A DNA stretch of 64,000 nt from Hesseltinella vesiculosa (lineage: Eukaryota > Mucoromycota > Mucoromycetes > Mucorales > Cunninghamellaceae). The DNA lies in the NCBI GenBank assembly GCA_002104935.1, contig MCGT01000010.1:248001-312000 (forward strand), in the 5' to 3' direction. Positions within the stretch are counted from its first letter, which is position 1. The number at the start of each line of letters is the position of its first letter. The position numbers and the translations under genes are program-made. The notes below the pieces were generated by a model, which saw only the letters and a list, made by a program, of their open reading frames with translations, was not told the origin of the DNA and did not search any database. This document shows, one piece after another, positions 48,793 to 59,538 of this stretch.

Positions 48793-50985
48793 TCAGAAAC
48801 TGAGTTCTTCTTTTTGACTGGCAAAGGTATCGTTCAAAAGATGTATCTGATGGGACAGGAAATGCCAAGGCACAATAAACCGTCCGGTCAGTTGCTGTTC
48901 TAGCTGGAGCAGCTCGTACATGAATTTGAGATTGGGTTGGATGATCACATTCAAGCGCCGGGCACGGACCAAGGTATAGGCTGCCACCAAGCTCAATGGT
49001 TCAAAATGATGCATGACATAGGCGATGGTCAGGGCTGCGCTGCGGCTAACGCCTACACGGCAATGGATTAAGCATTTTGCCCCGCGCTTATGGGCTTCAT
49101 CCACAAATGCCACGGTACGATCGTATTGCGATTTCACAGAGTCGATGCCGTCGTCATACAAGTTGTCCAAAAACAGGTGTTGGAAGTCTTGATTGTTCAA
49201 GTCGGCATTTTCACCCACGCTCACCACATACGAGATCCCGAGCGCCTTCAGCATGGCTGGATTGGTGGCATGGTTGAGGTTTCCCAAATACAGAAAGGGC
49301 AGCATGCGTGACGGGAAAGAACCTTCAAAGTGGGGACAGGAGAGCCAGTCGTCTTTGTCAGGGTTGGACGGGAGAGGGTTGACAGCAAGAGTGAGGGGTT
49401 GTGGATGCGAGATTTCATGAATGGTCTGGTCGGTCATGAGAAGGCGGGACGGATGGTCGAGCAGTTGAGAGGGGGTATTGTTGTGGAGACTGGCTATCCA
49501 TTTTTGCTTGTAGTAGTCCAATGCAGAGCTTTGACGTAGGAAATGGTCGACGACTTGCAGCAATGGGACATCCGAGGCAAACACGAAAAAGCTTCGCTGA
49601 TGTTGCAATGAAAGGTACGCATCTCGTAAGGAAAGATCTTGCTTATACATCATCCAAGTGAGCACCAATAGGCTACTTTCAGAGTACGCGTCCAATGAAT
49701 GGATCAGGACATTTCGACCCTGCCGGGTCATGTCATCCATAAACATCAGCAAATCCTTCAAGCTTGCCAAAAATGCGTCTAGGTCTTGTGCAGAATCCAT
49801 CACGGCGCCCGTTGAGTACATATCCAAGTGCATCAGTTCCGGCGGGACTTGATCCTGGTCCCGTTCTTCCAGCATGGCTCGCGCCAGTGTCAGCTCTGAT
49901 TGGCATGTCATCTCTGCAAGATCATGGCATTCAATGCATACTGAGAATCCAAGAGGATTGTTGAGCTGCGCCACCTGATCGTCATGATCGAATACCGGCA
50001 CATCATGGCTACTTCCCACCTAGGGAGGAGGGCAAAAAAAAAAAATAATAATAAAAGAGTGAGGACGCCGTGATTTTTTGCCTTGTCCCTCACTTACCCA
50101 TAGGTGATCTGTGATTTGGGAAGCTCGAGTGAATTGATTCATTTCTTGCTTTTCCATGTCAGCTAGGCTCAGACATTGTTGCTGGGTCCCTTGATCGTCA
50201 TACCACACCCATTCTGGGAAGTTTTGCTGGATGGTATCAAATGCGTCTAAAGAAAAAATAAAGGACTCCGTTTGGTTTCTCCAGCACTGGCAAATTTTAC
50301 CTGAGATAATAAAAATACGATATTGTAAATCGTTGGCGTTGACGACAGCTCGCTTCCCAGCAGAGAGGGCCAGGCGCTGGTGGTATTGTTGTCGTTCACG
50401 ATGAATGCATTCTTGCGCTTGGGCCAAGCGGCAGGCAACCGTTTTGGCATGGGGCCCAAAAACAACCAAATCACTTATCGATGCGCATCTCCAGGATTGG
50501 ATGCTGAAGTTCCGCAGATGGATGCCATGCAAGGCTTCGGGGTCCTTTCGAAATTGCCAGACAGGCTGGTTCGTGTCAGGAGAGAGTTGTTGTTCGACAA
50601 GCAGATCAGCTGGAAGCGAGTAGGCCAGACGCTTGACATGATCTTCAGCGCTGCTACTGCCAGCATGGACCAACATCAAGCCTCGGTGTTTAGGCACAAC
50701 CACCTTGCGCACACCGAAAAATAAGCTCTGCTGGTGATCCAGCCCATCGACACCATGGAGCCACGGAAACAGATCGTCAGGCAGGGGATGTTTGGCATAT
50801 CGATCATGCTGGTGAACAAATTGGGCCATGGTGATGGTGTAAGCGATGCCGTTTTGTGTCAAAGACAATTGCTCCGGGTGTTGCAAGCAATCGGGTGTGA
50901 CATTGAAGAGCGGGTCGTGATGAGACAAAGGTGGCATGGGTGTATCGTGTTTTCGTTTCAGAGAGGAGTGACTTGGCGAGGCCAT
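48793..50985 (-). CDS. PPS1: Dual-specificity protein phosphatase, Pps1 type
   Basis: Three exons. Exon 1 (start 50985) codes MASPSHSSLKRKHD, HPLPDDLFPWLHGVDGLD and KVVVPKHRGLMLVHAG, N-terminal features of Pps1. A short second exon and a long third (from about 50019) follow. The third contains a first inactive-looking phosphatase-like segment (NVLIHSLDAYSESSLLVLTW, near 49650-49720) and then the active DSP domain: MLPFLYLGNLNHATNPAML near 49260-49310, and the signature loop CLIHCRVGVSRSAALTIAYV near 49010-49070 with catalytic Cys and Arg intact. It ends KEELSF at 48793. Pps1 in yeast acts on tyrosine and threonine phosphates and influences S phase. About 700 residues, close to the yeast size. 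Confidence 0.87.
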
Positions 50986-51335
50986 GGTGAATTAGTAGCA
51001 ACCTCTTGTTTCCAGTACCAATTCAAATGAAGAGGAATGAGTGTTAGCAGAAGTAAGGATTGAAGAAATAAAAGAATGGAAAGAAAGGAAAAAAAGCATA
51101 GCTGCCGTTTTTCTTTTTTTCAGAGCCCGTCCCCTGTCTGTCCATTTCCAATCCCAATGCACGCGATCCTTTTGGTAAGAGGGGGTTGACCATCGTTTCG
51201 CTAAGCACAGTTGACATCCCATTACACTTAAAAAAAACCCACCTTTACTTTGGAAATAAAAACATTTAAAAGGAGGAGTATGCAATGGGTAGGGGCGTGT
51301 AATGAAGCGAAGGGGACAAAAAAAGTGGGAAATGA

Positions 51336-52333
51336 TTACAGGCGACGCAGTGTTCGTTTCTTGTCGGTCAGGGTCAGTTTCTTTTTGTTTTCGTCCAGAC
51401 GAATATGCTTGTTACGTTGCTCGGTGGTTTCCTCCAGAGGGCGTTTTCGATCGTTGGTGTTAGCACTGGTGTTTGGGGTTTTGCCATCGATAGGAGATGA
51501 TATCGTGTTGGAGACGGCAGAGGGTGTTAACACGTGCTCTGTTCTTTTGGTTGGCAGGTCCGTTTTGGAGGCAGGAGGGTGGTCTTTTTCCAGCTGTAGG
51601 TATTCCTTCGCACCAGCTTTGGCGTGGATATTGGTATACAGACGAGCACGCTTGGCATAGCTTTGGTATTCTTCCAACAGCAGCTTGCCTGCTTCCTCGT
51701 TCAATGCAGATTCTGGGTTGGGCTCGATCAACAAGCACTTGATCACCTTCAAAAGGAAGTCAGGGGTCAATCCAGGGCTAAAAAAAAAATAATCATCCTC
51801 ATCCAATGTCCAATTTCTTACCATCAACACATGAGCAAAGCCAAGGTCCACCTTCCAATCTTTTTTCAAGGTATTCACACATATTTCGCCGTTTGTGGCT
51901 ACATTGGGGTGGAATATCTTGGTCATAAAGTAACCTTTTGGAGGTTTTTGAGGGAAATCATCGGTCAAGACCAACCGGATTTTGAAGAAACCCGCTTCAT
52001 AAGGCGTATCCGCTTTTATAAGATAGAAAAATGTAAGATACCGTAAAAAAAAAAAAAAAACCACTTCAAGGCACACAGCCATGACTTACCAGGGCCACGG
52101 ATCCAAGCCTGTATATCTCTCAAGTCGTGATCATTCGGAATCACTTGAATGTCATCCATTGGTTTTTGAACAAGGGCTTGGATTTCTTTAGCAATCCTCT
52201 TCATAACCGCTGATCCAAGTTCCGTACGAGAAGTCTACATGGGCAAATAGTCAGCATTGTCAGCATTGTCAGTAAAGCAAGATAAGCATATAACAGTTGT
52301 TTAAATATCAAAAAGGCACTACCCACTTACCAT
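51336..52333 (-). CDS. UBE2S: Ubiquitin-conjugating enzyme E2 S (UBE2S)
   Basis: Four or five exons. Exon 1 holds only the initiator ATG (52331-52333), followed at once by GTAAGT. The next exon reads [20 protein letters not shown] and on to [16 protein letters not shown]. The UBC core continues [40 protein letters not shown] with the catalytic Cys, DLGFAHVLM, then [20 protein letters not shown] across an intron. A basic tail ends [10 protein letters not shown] at 51336. The ESALNEEAG block and the C-terminal LRRL are UBE2S hallmarks. In animals the LRRL tail docks on the anaphase-promoting complex and the enzyme extends K11-linked chains on cyclins and securin. This E2 is missing from S. cerevisiae. 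The fungal role is inferred. Confidence 0.92.
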
Positions 52334-53183
52334 TCCTTAATCAACACGTTGTAGAGAGGTCAATGGGAAAATAAAGGAAAGGAAGAAAAGAAAAAAAAAA
52401 AAAAAAAAGTCAGGCTTTTTCATTTTTACCTCGCTCCCCGCCACCACGCTTAGGAGCCTGGCGATCTCCTGTCTGTAATTCTTTCTTGAGCTGGTAAATC
52501 AGTGCCGTCTCTACATAGTTTAAATGCTAATGAAAATGTTGCAAGATCCTCTGGAAAAAAAAAAAAAAAAGGCTGGACTGATGATTGACGAGATTGGGCC
52601 GATTGTCTGGCTCAAAGCACCTGGTCCCGCAGAATGAAGTTTCTGTTTTGTCCATGTCATAGGGTACAACACTGCCATGCCCACGAACTGCTATTATTCA
52701 ACCATGGGCACAGCACACTTGTGCAAATCATCTACCCATCTTTGGCCCAAACGGAAGAGATAGGATATTGATTCACAGGCTAGCGCACCATGCTTGCTTA
52801 TGCCTATCGGTCTCCTTTACCTGACTGATGAAGCATGGCCATCGCCTACAAGCGCTCGATCCTGCAAACTCTGCAATCAAGTGGGTAGTTCGGAGATTAA
52901 ATCGGTTGGGGTACCAACAAGCACTGAATCCATGTAGCATTTTACCATTTCGATTCAACAGTGCCCCATTTCCACATGGGTCCACTGCACTTTTCCAAGC
53001 AAAAAAAAAAAAAAAAAAACGAGAGCTGATGAATGGCCCTCAAGCTTGAAGGCCTGATCGACACTAGCAGGGAAAAATCATTTATACATCATCAGACCGG
53101 AGTTGGAAAAAAAAAGAAATGCGAACGCTGTGAGTTCTCGCCGCACCTTTTTCAATTGCAAAAAAAAAAAAAAAAAATAACGC
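52334..53183. other. Intergenic region between UBE2S and ALG3
   Basis: A runs occur at 52391-52408, 52554-52573, 53001-53018 and 53160-53177, the last only a few bases before the ALG3 ATG. A short tandem TCAGCATTG repeat lies at 52252-52270, just inside the first UBE2S intron. No gene is recognised. Confidence 0.45.
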
Positions 53184-54794
53184 ATGGCCCGATCATCAGC
53201 AAGAAAACGAGGGGCAACAAGCAGCGTGTCATCCACCAACGCAAAGCCTCTCGGAGTGAAGGACCTTTTTATCATTCCTGCAAGACTGTTCCTGGACCCA
53301 CAGTACACTTGGCTGCTTGTTACATTGACACTTTTAGGTGAAACTGTCTTGAATCTTGTCATCATCCACCGTGTGCCATGTAAATATCTACCAACGAGGC
53401 CAACAAAAAGAGAGGGACGTCGAAGCATCTAACATTCCTGTTGCTGTGATCCGGAATAGACACTGAAATCGATTGGAAAGCATACATGCAACAAGTGGCC
53501 ACCTTTTTGCAAGGAGAGCGAGACTACAACAACATCCGTGGCGACACAGGTCCTTTGGTTTATCCTGCCGGCTTTCTGTACATCTACTCGGCATTGTATT
53601 ACTTGACAAATCGTGGTACCAACATTCGCGTTGCTCAATATGTTTTTGCTGGCCTCTACGTGGTTACCCAATGGATCGTCTTCCGAATCTACTCCCACAG
53701 CAAAAAGGTAAAAGGAAACGAGAGCAAGCCCATGAAACAAACTCCTTTTTTTAAATTTAATACAGATGCCACCCTACGTGATCTTGTTGCTGTGTGCCTC
53801 AAAGCGCCTGCATTCCATCTACGTACTACGGCTCTTCAACGATCCGTTTGCCATGCTGTTTCTGTATGCTAGCATCCTGATCCTGCTGCAACGACGATGG
53901 ACACTCAGCTGCGTCCTCTTCAGCCTGGCCGTTTCTGTCAAGATGAATATTTTGCTCTTCTTCCCAGGCTTTGCTTTGATCTTGTGGATGAGTCTTGGTG
54001 CTTGGGCGACCATGGCGCGATTGGTGTTCATGGCGGGTATCCAGGTGTTGGTCGCGCTTCCTTTTGATCCAACCGCTTACCTCCATCGTGCCTTTGAATT
54101 TTCCCGCGTGTTTGAATATCAGTGGACGGTAAACTGGCGCATGGTCGACGAAAAGACTTTCTTGTCTCCTGGTTTTGCTCAATTGCTCTTGGCTGGCCAT
54201 GCATCTTTATTGCTGCTGTTCCTGACCAAAGATTGGTGCAAAAAGTAAGCCAAGCGCATAATATGGCCTATCTGGGAGGATTGACTTTTCTTTTTATCCT
54301 TCTCCATGACAGACAAGGTGGCATGATTCATGCTTTTATTGCCGGTTTCCAAGGGAAATGCATATCACTGACAGCAGATGGTAAAGGAGGGGTGACCCGG
54401 TGAAAGAAGACGATGACAAACGGGGAACTGACCACCCTTTTTAAATGCGATATTGTAAGACATGATTGTCATCCTGTTCGCTAGCAACTTGATCGGCATG
54501 GCATTTGCTCGATCCTTGCATTATCAATTCTATTCGTGGTACTATCATACGCTCCCTTACTTGATTTTCCAAAGTGTCTGGGTAGAGGGGCAGCTGGCAA
54601 GCTACCGCATGTTTTTCCGCACTTTTTTGATGGCCACGTTTGAAAGCTGCTGGCTCACCTTCCCATCCACCGAGAGCAGCTGCTGGACATTATTTGCCTG
54701 CCATATCATCATTCTCTTAGGCCTGTTAAACCGCGACCAGCACATCCAACAAGACTATGTCGCCCCCAAGTTTTTAACGGCACAATCTTCATAA
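53184..54794 (+). CDS. ALG3: Dol-P-Man:Man5GlcNAc2-PP-Dol alpha-1,3-mannosyltransferase
   Basis: Five exons from [14 protein letters not shown] at 53184. Exon 1 ends RVPY, which splices to [20 protein letters not shown] and [21 protein letters not shown], the ALG3 (GT58) luminal signature. Many membrane helices follow ([56 protein letters not shown]), with [20 protein letters not shown] and [11 protein letters not shown], then an exon with [20 protein letters not shown]. The stop is at 54792-54794. ALG3 is a multi-pass ER protein that adds the first dolichol-phosphate-mannose-derived mannose to the lipid-linked oligosaccharide for N-glycosylation. It is divergent from UBE2S (850 bp between starts) and followed by a repeat-rich gap. 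Confidence 0.95.
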
Positions 54795-54905
54795 AGTAAC
54801 TGGATCATTTGTTTTTTTTAATGTGTGCGTGCTTTTAGCGATCCAGACGTCCTCCATTCAATCATTTGGCGGGAGCCAGGCTTGTTTTTGAGCTGTGCGT
54901 TTATT

Positions 54906-55440
54906 TAGCAGGCAAATCAATCGGGCAAACCGCGAAAGAAGGTGGCGTCATTGGATGGCCACTATTTTGGCGCTGGTTATTTTTTTTCGGGCCAAGCCGA
55001 GGTTGGTGCTGTTGAAACAGACACACATCGAAAGAGGTGGCGACTTTTGGACCTTGGACTTTTGGATAAACGGGGTAGTATTACAATGACGACCGGTCGC
55101 CTTGCGTACACAGGCCAGGCATCAAAGGCACGGTGCGGAGGCTGAATATGGTCCCCCAAATTCTCTGTCTTCGTTTGCAAAAAAAAAATCCGCTTGCCAC
55201 GCAACACTTTTGAGTGACTGGATCGGTACAAGATTTCGTATGGGTGTGAAAACGCATGAAGAATGATGGCACTGAAAAAATCAGATCGATTGGCGAAGAT
55301 CACCCAGCCAAATTTTGATCAGTTTCGTTTTGGCACCTCGGAATCCCCAGCTAAAAAAAGTAAAAAATCGGCCATTTTCGCCAGGGAACCCCCAGGTGAT
55401 GTGATAAAAAAATCACAGGGTAGAGTTTCTCAAAGTCAGT
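54906..55440 (+). repeat. Dispersed repeat copy (plus orientation, longest)
   Basis: This is the most complete copy in the window. Its left end has the 28-nt motif TAGCAGGCAAATCAATCGG then GCAAACCGC (54906-54933). Its centre has the GCGGAGGCTGAATATG block (55135-55150) and its right half has the blocks shared with the inverted copy at 36970-37170. A-rich stretches within it are variable. It codes no intact protein. Confidence 0.6.
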
Positions 55441-55894
55441 TCATCCTTCATTTTGCATACTGCTAGAAATTGTTAAGAAGTGACCTTGGTTAAAATGACA
55501 ATCTCTCAGGTTAACAAACATGCACTAGCATTCATTCGTGTTTACTTGGTTTTTCTCGCGCACTGATGCTCCAACCAGAAAAGAGGTCGGAGTCTAGCAA
55601 TACCAGACGTCATTGTTTGCAGTTTTCTGGAGGTTTTTTTCGCCGCTTTTGGCAGGTGAATGTTGAAGTCCTACAACATAAACGATGACAATTTCGCTGA
55701 GCAACGATCACCCATCGGCATTCTTTTTTCTGCGTCCATGCCTCTCATGAGAACTTGACGCTTTGCACAATTTCACGTTTATACATTTTCTTTTCTCAAA
55801 AGTAGCCTATGCTATTCTTCATTTGTTTTTCAAGAAGCCAAGGGCACCCCCCCCTCTTTGTTTTTCAAAAAAAGTATGCCACCACACTGCAGTT

Positions 55895-56000
55895 TTGAAT
55901 ATATGAATCAATGCGAAATTTTGCATGGGAACATGATCTTATGAAAGACATTGAATCCCCAGGACCTCCAGCTAAAAGTCAATTTAAAAATCCGCCATTT
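55895..56000 (+). repeat. Short diverged dispersed-repeat fragment
   Basis: It shares GAAATTTTGCA (as in the 37.1 kb copy), CCCCAGGACCTCCAGCTAAAA and AAAAATCCGCCATTTTT with the other copies, in the same order, but is shorter and more eroded. It lies about 450 bp from the longer copy in the same orientation. Confidence 0.45.
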
Positions 56001-56113
56001 TTATTTCTCGTTTGCTTCCACTTTGCTTTCCACACCATTTCATACAGTCATTAAGAAATGGATCATCACTTGTAGGTGCTGTGCAATTGGGCTAGCAATG
56101 GTAGAACTAACGC

Positions 56114-56477
56114 ATGTGTGTTCTGTTGTTTTTGTTGTATGGAAGGGAGATCGGGATCCCTTTTCCATCTGCCAACCTGGCAAACGTGGCAAAGCAGGTG
56201 TTGTCTGTTGACAAGGAACTAAAGAGCGATCAAGTCCAGCGCACGATCCATGTCGAAGATTCCTTGCTCAAAGTGTAAAGCATCCAACCCTTTGTCCTCA
56301 TCCACAAAAAAAAAAGGGCACATCTTGACAAAACGCTAATCATGCCACGCCTTTTTCTTTTATCGTTTGAATGCCAGGCATTTTGATAGTGTGTCGGCCA
56401 AGATGTTGCGAGTGTCGGCCAATTCGTTTATGGAAATGGTGCTGATGGTCCTGCGCACGATGGACGACTATGCTTGA
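56114..56477 (+). CDS. PCC1: EKC/KEOPS complex subunit Pcc1
   Basis: A tiny two-exon gene. Exon 1 codes EIGIPFPSANLANVAKQVLS and VDKELKSDQVQRTIHVED. The donor after LLKV and acceptor AATGCCAG join it to HFDSVSAKMLRVSANSFMEM and VLRTMDDYA, stop at 56475-56477. This is the Pcc1/CTAG fold throughout. Pcc1 is the dimerising subunit of KEOPS, which makes t6A at position 37 of ANN-decoding tRNAs and also affects telomeres and transcription in yeast. The start is uncertain: the in-frame ATG at 56114 would add MCVLLFLLYGR, an unusual leader, and a short upstream exon may supply the true start. About 85-95 residues, normal for the family. Confidence 0.85.
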
Positions 56478-56822
56478 ATCCTCCCACCTACCCTAGCCTT
56501 GTGATTGTTTCCGTCACTCCAATAAACCAACGGTTTTGATGTCGAACTACGTGGCTACTAAATGCACAACTAAGGATAGGTGTGGAAAAGAATCACGGTT
56601 CAGCACAAACGATATCAATAGACTTCCTATGTCTTGGGATGCTTTACCAGGAGCCCACCGACTCTCATCACCAGCTTGGGAGAGGCTGGCCTATTATTTT
56701 TTTCAGAACCCCCGCAGGCGATTCCATTGTTTTTTTTTTTTTTTTCTTTTTTCACCTCGTCCCAGCCCTTCCTATTTAATCCGAGCATATATGTCATGCT
56801 GTTATTAACAAAGGAAACACGA

Positions 56823-58086
56823 ATGCAATGGCGACGAGCAGCGAGATTTCTTGATCACCAACATAGCCAGAGCTTCCACGCCTTGGTGCAGGTGCCACGC
56901 CACACATGTCCAGCCACCGTCCGTCAACGATGCCTCGCACAAACTTTGCCCTCGGTGTCCAGCTTCAACATTTCATCTTTCACGACGACGCCACATTCAA
57001 TCAAGCATACCATAGATCCCCAGCAGCAAGGCACGCATCATATCATTTCCAGCCAAGAAAACTCCAGCACAAAATACAAGCCCATCCGTCCTCCCACCAT
57101 GGCTGAGATGCCGAAACTTTACAAGGAACTGACCAAAGGCAAGCTGGCGGGCCTGGTGGCCTTGACGACGATGGGGGGCTTTGCCATGGCGCCTGGCGTT
57201 GCTGATGTGTCAACGTTGCTGTATACCACCTTGGGGACCAGTCTGTGTATTGCTTCTGCGAACTCGATCAATCAATGGATTGAAGTGCCGTACGATGCCC
57301 AAATGCTACGCACCCGTCACCGAGTTTTGGGCCGTCGTCAACTATCGCAAATTCACGCATTTGGGTTTGGTCTGCTGTCAGGCACGGTTGGCACAGGTAT
57401 CCTGGCGGCCATGGTCAATCCCTTGACGGCTGGCCTTGGCTTGGCCAATATCTTTTTGTACACCTGCGTTTACACTCCTATGAAACGAGCCTCGATTGCC
57501 AACACATGGGTGGGCGCCGTGGTGGGTGCCATCCCGCCCATGATGGGCTGGACTGCTGTCACCAACAGCCTTTGGGACCCTGGTTGCTGGGTGCTGGGTG
57601 GCATTCTGTATGCCTGGCAATTTCCTCATTTCAACTCGCTCGCCTGGAATTTGCGTGCAGACTACTCCAAAGCGGGCTATCGAATGATGTCGGTGACCGA
57701 TCCAAAGCTGAATGCCCGGGTGTCACTGCGTTATAGCCTGGCCATGGTCCCCCTGTCTCTGGCTCTGCCTTACCTAGGCATCACCACCCCTTGGTTTGCG
57801 CTGGATAGCACTGTTGTGAATGCTGCCTTGATCTATGGTGCCGTGCAGTTTTGGAGGAATAGGTAAACGAGTGAAGCCAATGACAACGTGGACTGATATC
57901 CTTTTCTTTTTTTTTTTTTTTCGGCATAGCAACGAAAAATCTGCTCGCCAGCTCTTCTTTGGTAGCGTGGTGCATTTGCCACTCTTGCTGGGGCTGATGA
58001 TGGTGCACAAGGCCTCAAAAACAGAAGAAGAAGAAGCGTCCTTGGATCCCAAGGATGTTGCATCACCCATACCAACAAATGCATAG
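56823..58086 (+). CDS. COX10: Protoheme IX farnesyltransferase (heme O synthase)
   Basis: Two exons. The start at 56823 (MQWRRAARFLDHQHSQSFHA) gives a basic mitochondrial presequence; an upstream in-frame ATG at 56792 is an alternative. The UbiA-type prenyltransferase core follows: LTKGKLAGLVALTTMGGFAM, SANSINQWIEVPYDAQMLRT with the polar substrate-binding N..E..D..M.RT motif near 57255-57315, then SIANTWVGAVVGAIPPMMGW and YAWQFPHFNSLAWN. After an intron at 57864-57929 comes KSARQLFFGSVVHLPLLLGL and a charged tail ending at 58086. It is an inner-membrane enzyme that farnesylates heme B to heme O for cytochrome c oxidase. It lies head-to-tail with PCC1 and the complex I subunit. Confidence 0.95.
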
Positions 58087-58338
58087 ACGTTGCTCAGGAA
58101 ACACACATTTCATTAAAAACCTTGTTTTGTATCATGCTCCATCCTTCCGTGTTTTTGGTTCGACGCTGGATCTTTGCACCGGTCACATTGCGGAGATTGA
58201 TGCCAACCATTGCTTTTTTTTGTTTTTTTTCTTTGGTGGCCTTTTTTTTTTCTTCTCCAGTTTTTTTATCACGCATGTAGGTGACCATGGATGAACCATC
58301 GTGCGTCATAAACTTAATGATTTACTTGTTATAGAGAC

Positions 58339-59115
58339 ATGTCCTGGAACTCAAAGACTTGGTCCTGGGTCAAGAAATTGATTTCTGTGGTAAGATACAT
58401 CGGGCTAAACAAAAACGCTGAGGCTCACATGGTCTTGTCCATTGTTGTAGAACCCTAAATCCACCGATGGTATGCCTGTCGTAGGCAAATACCGTACACC
58501 AGCTCCTGGGTAAATAGATAAATGAAGCGATGAACGAAGATGGGCAGCATCGTGACGAAGTGCAGCATGACAGAACAAATCTCACCATCCTTCTTTACCA
58601 TTTTAGCACTCGTCCCGAAAAGTATGTGTATCCTAAAAGCGCTGCTTCCAACCTGAGCAACAACTATTACTTCCAACGTGATGTGCGACGCAATTACCCA
58701 CGTTTGGCTGTCACCACCCAAGAGCAATTATCTCTTGCTTTGGAAGGGGCCGCCCCCAAGGCTGTGTAAGCTTTCTTCTTTCGATTGACAACACCTTGTC
58801 TCACTTGTTTTTTTCCAGTGAAGCTGCTGCTGGTGGTGAAGCCCAAGCTGTGGTACAACAAGAAGCCAAGCCCTTGACCCAAGTGTTGAGTCAAAAATCC
58901 TTGTACCAAGGGGAAAAGGCTGTGCCCAGCCCCAACTGGGGCCGCCAATTGAACTGGAAGATCTCGGAAGACTTTGTTCTTCCTAATGATGGTAAGCCTT
59001 TTTTTTTTTTTTTTTGTTGAGGGAGAGTGGACATGGACCAAGAAGACTGATGGGGTCTGGGTTCTTCTTTTTTTTGCTAGGTTCCTACTTCCCCATGAAG
59101 TGCTACACCGCTTAG
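58339..59115 (+). CDS. Complex I accessory subunit NDUFA7 (NUZM / B14.5a)
   Basis: Five small exons: MSWNSKTWSWVKKLISV (58339), NPKSTDGMPVVGKYRTPAPG, STRPEKYVYPKSAASNLSNN joined directly to YYFQRDVRRNYPRLAV, an Ala/Gln-rich exon containing SQKSLYQGEKAVPSPNWGRQ and LNWKISEDFVLPND, and GSYFPMKCYTA with stop at 59113-59115. The LSNNYY..RD.RR block is the hallmark shared by mammalian NDUFA7 and the fungal 21.3-kDa NUZM subunit of NADH:ubiquinone oxidoreductase, on the matrix side of the membrane arm junction. All splice junctions are GT-AG and in phase. About 170 residues. It follows COX10 in the same direction (252 bp). The presence of complex I excludes Saccharomyces-type fungi. Confidence 0.85.
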
Positions 59116-59538
59116 ATTCAACAAACGCAGCCGTCGACCATTTTTCACTCCATTTTACCCTCGCGACACCCTTGAATAAATGTTTTTTTTTGTTACCTTC
59201 ATCCAATTTATATCCCATCGTCCATAGAGTGAAGACAACCCTTCTTTCGCTTTCGTTTCTTTATATAGTGACGGACAACGTGCCACATTGTTACATTTTT
59301 GTTTCCTAGGTCTGAAAATAGGTTGGGGACGTTCTCCTATTCTTTTACAATAATGTGTATTCAAGGGGCTGACACAAGGAGTCGTTAAAAAAGAGAGCAA
59401 AATGTAATTGATCATTGCTGACACCAGGCAGGAGCTCGCTCTTGCCCCCCTTTATTTCACATCAAACATTTCCAAAAATTTATTTTCTCTCCTCTCTTTT
59501 TATTTTATTATATTTTTTTTACGCCGTTTGTCATTAGA
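59116..59538. other. Intergenic / 3' and 5' flanks, no gene
   Basis: A/T-rich sequence between the complex I subunit and the secreted orphan, with no coding signal. A TATATTTT-like tract at 59508-59520 precedes the orphan's start by about 20-30 bp. Confidence 0.4.

Larger units (their letters stand above)
54795..56113. other. Repeat-rich intergenic gap
   Basis: It contains two copies of the dispersed repeat (54906-55440 and about 55895-56000) and a C8 run near 55846. No intact gene is present. The 83-codon and similar frames here follow the repeat. Confidence 0.5.
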
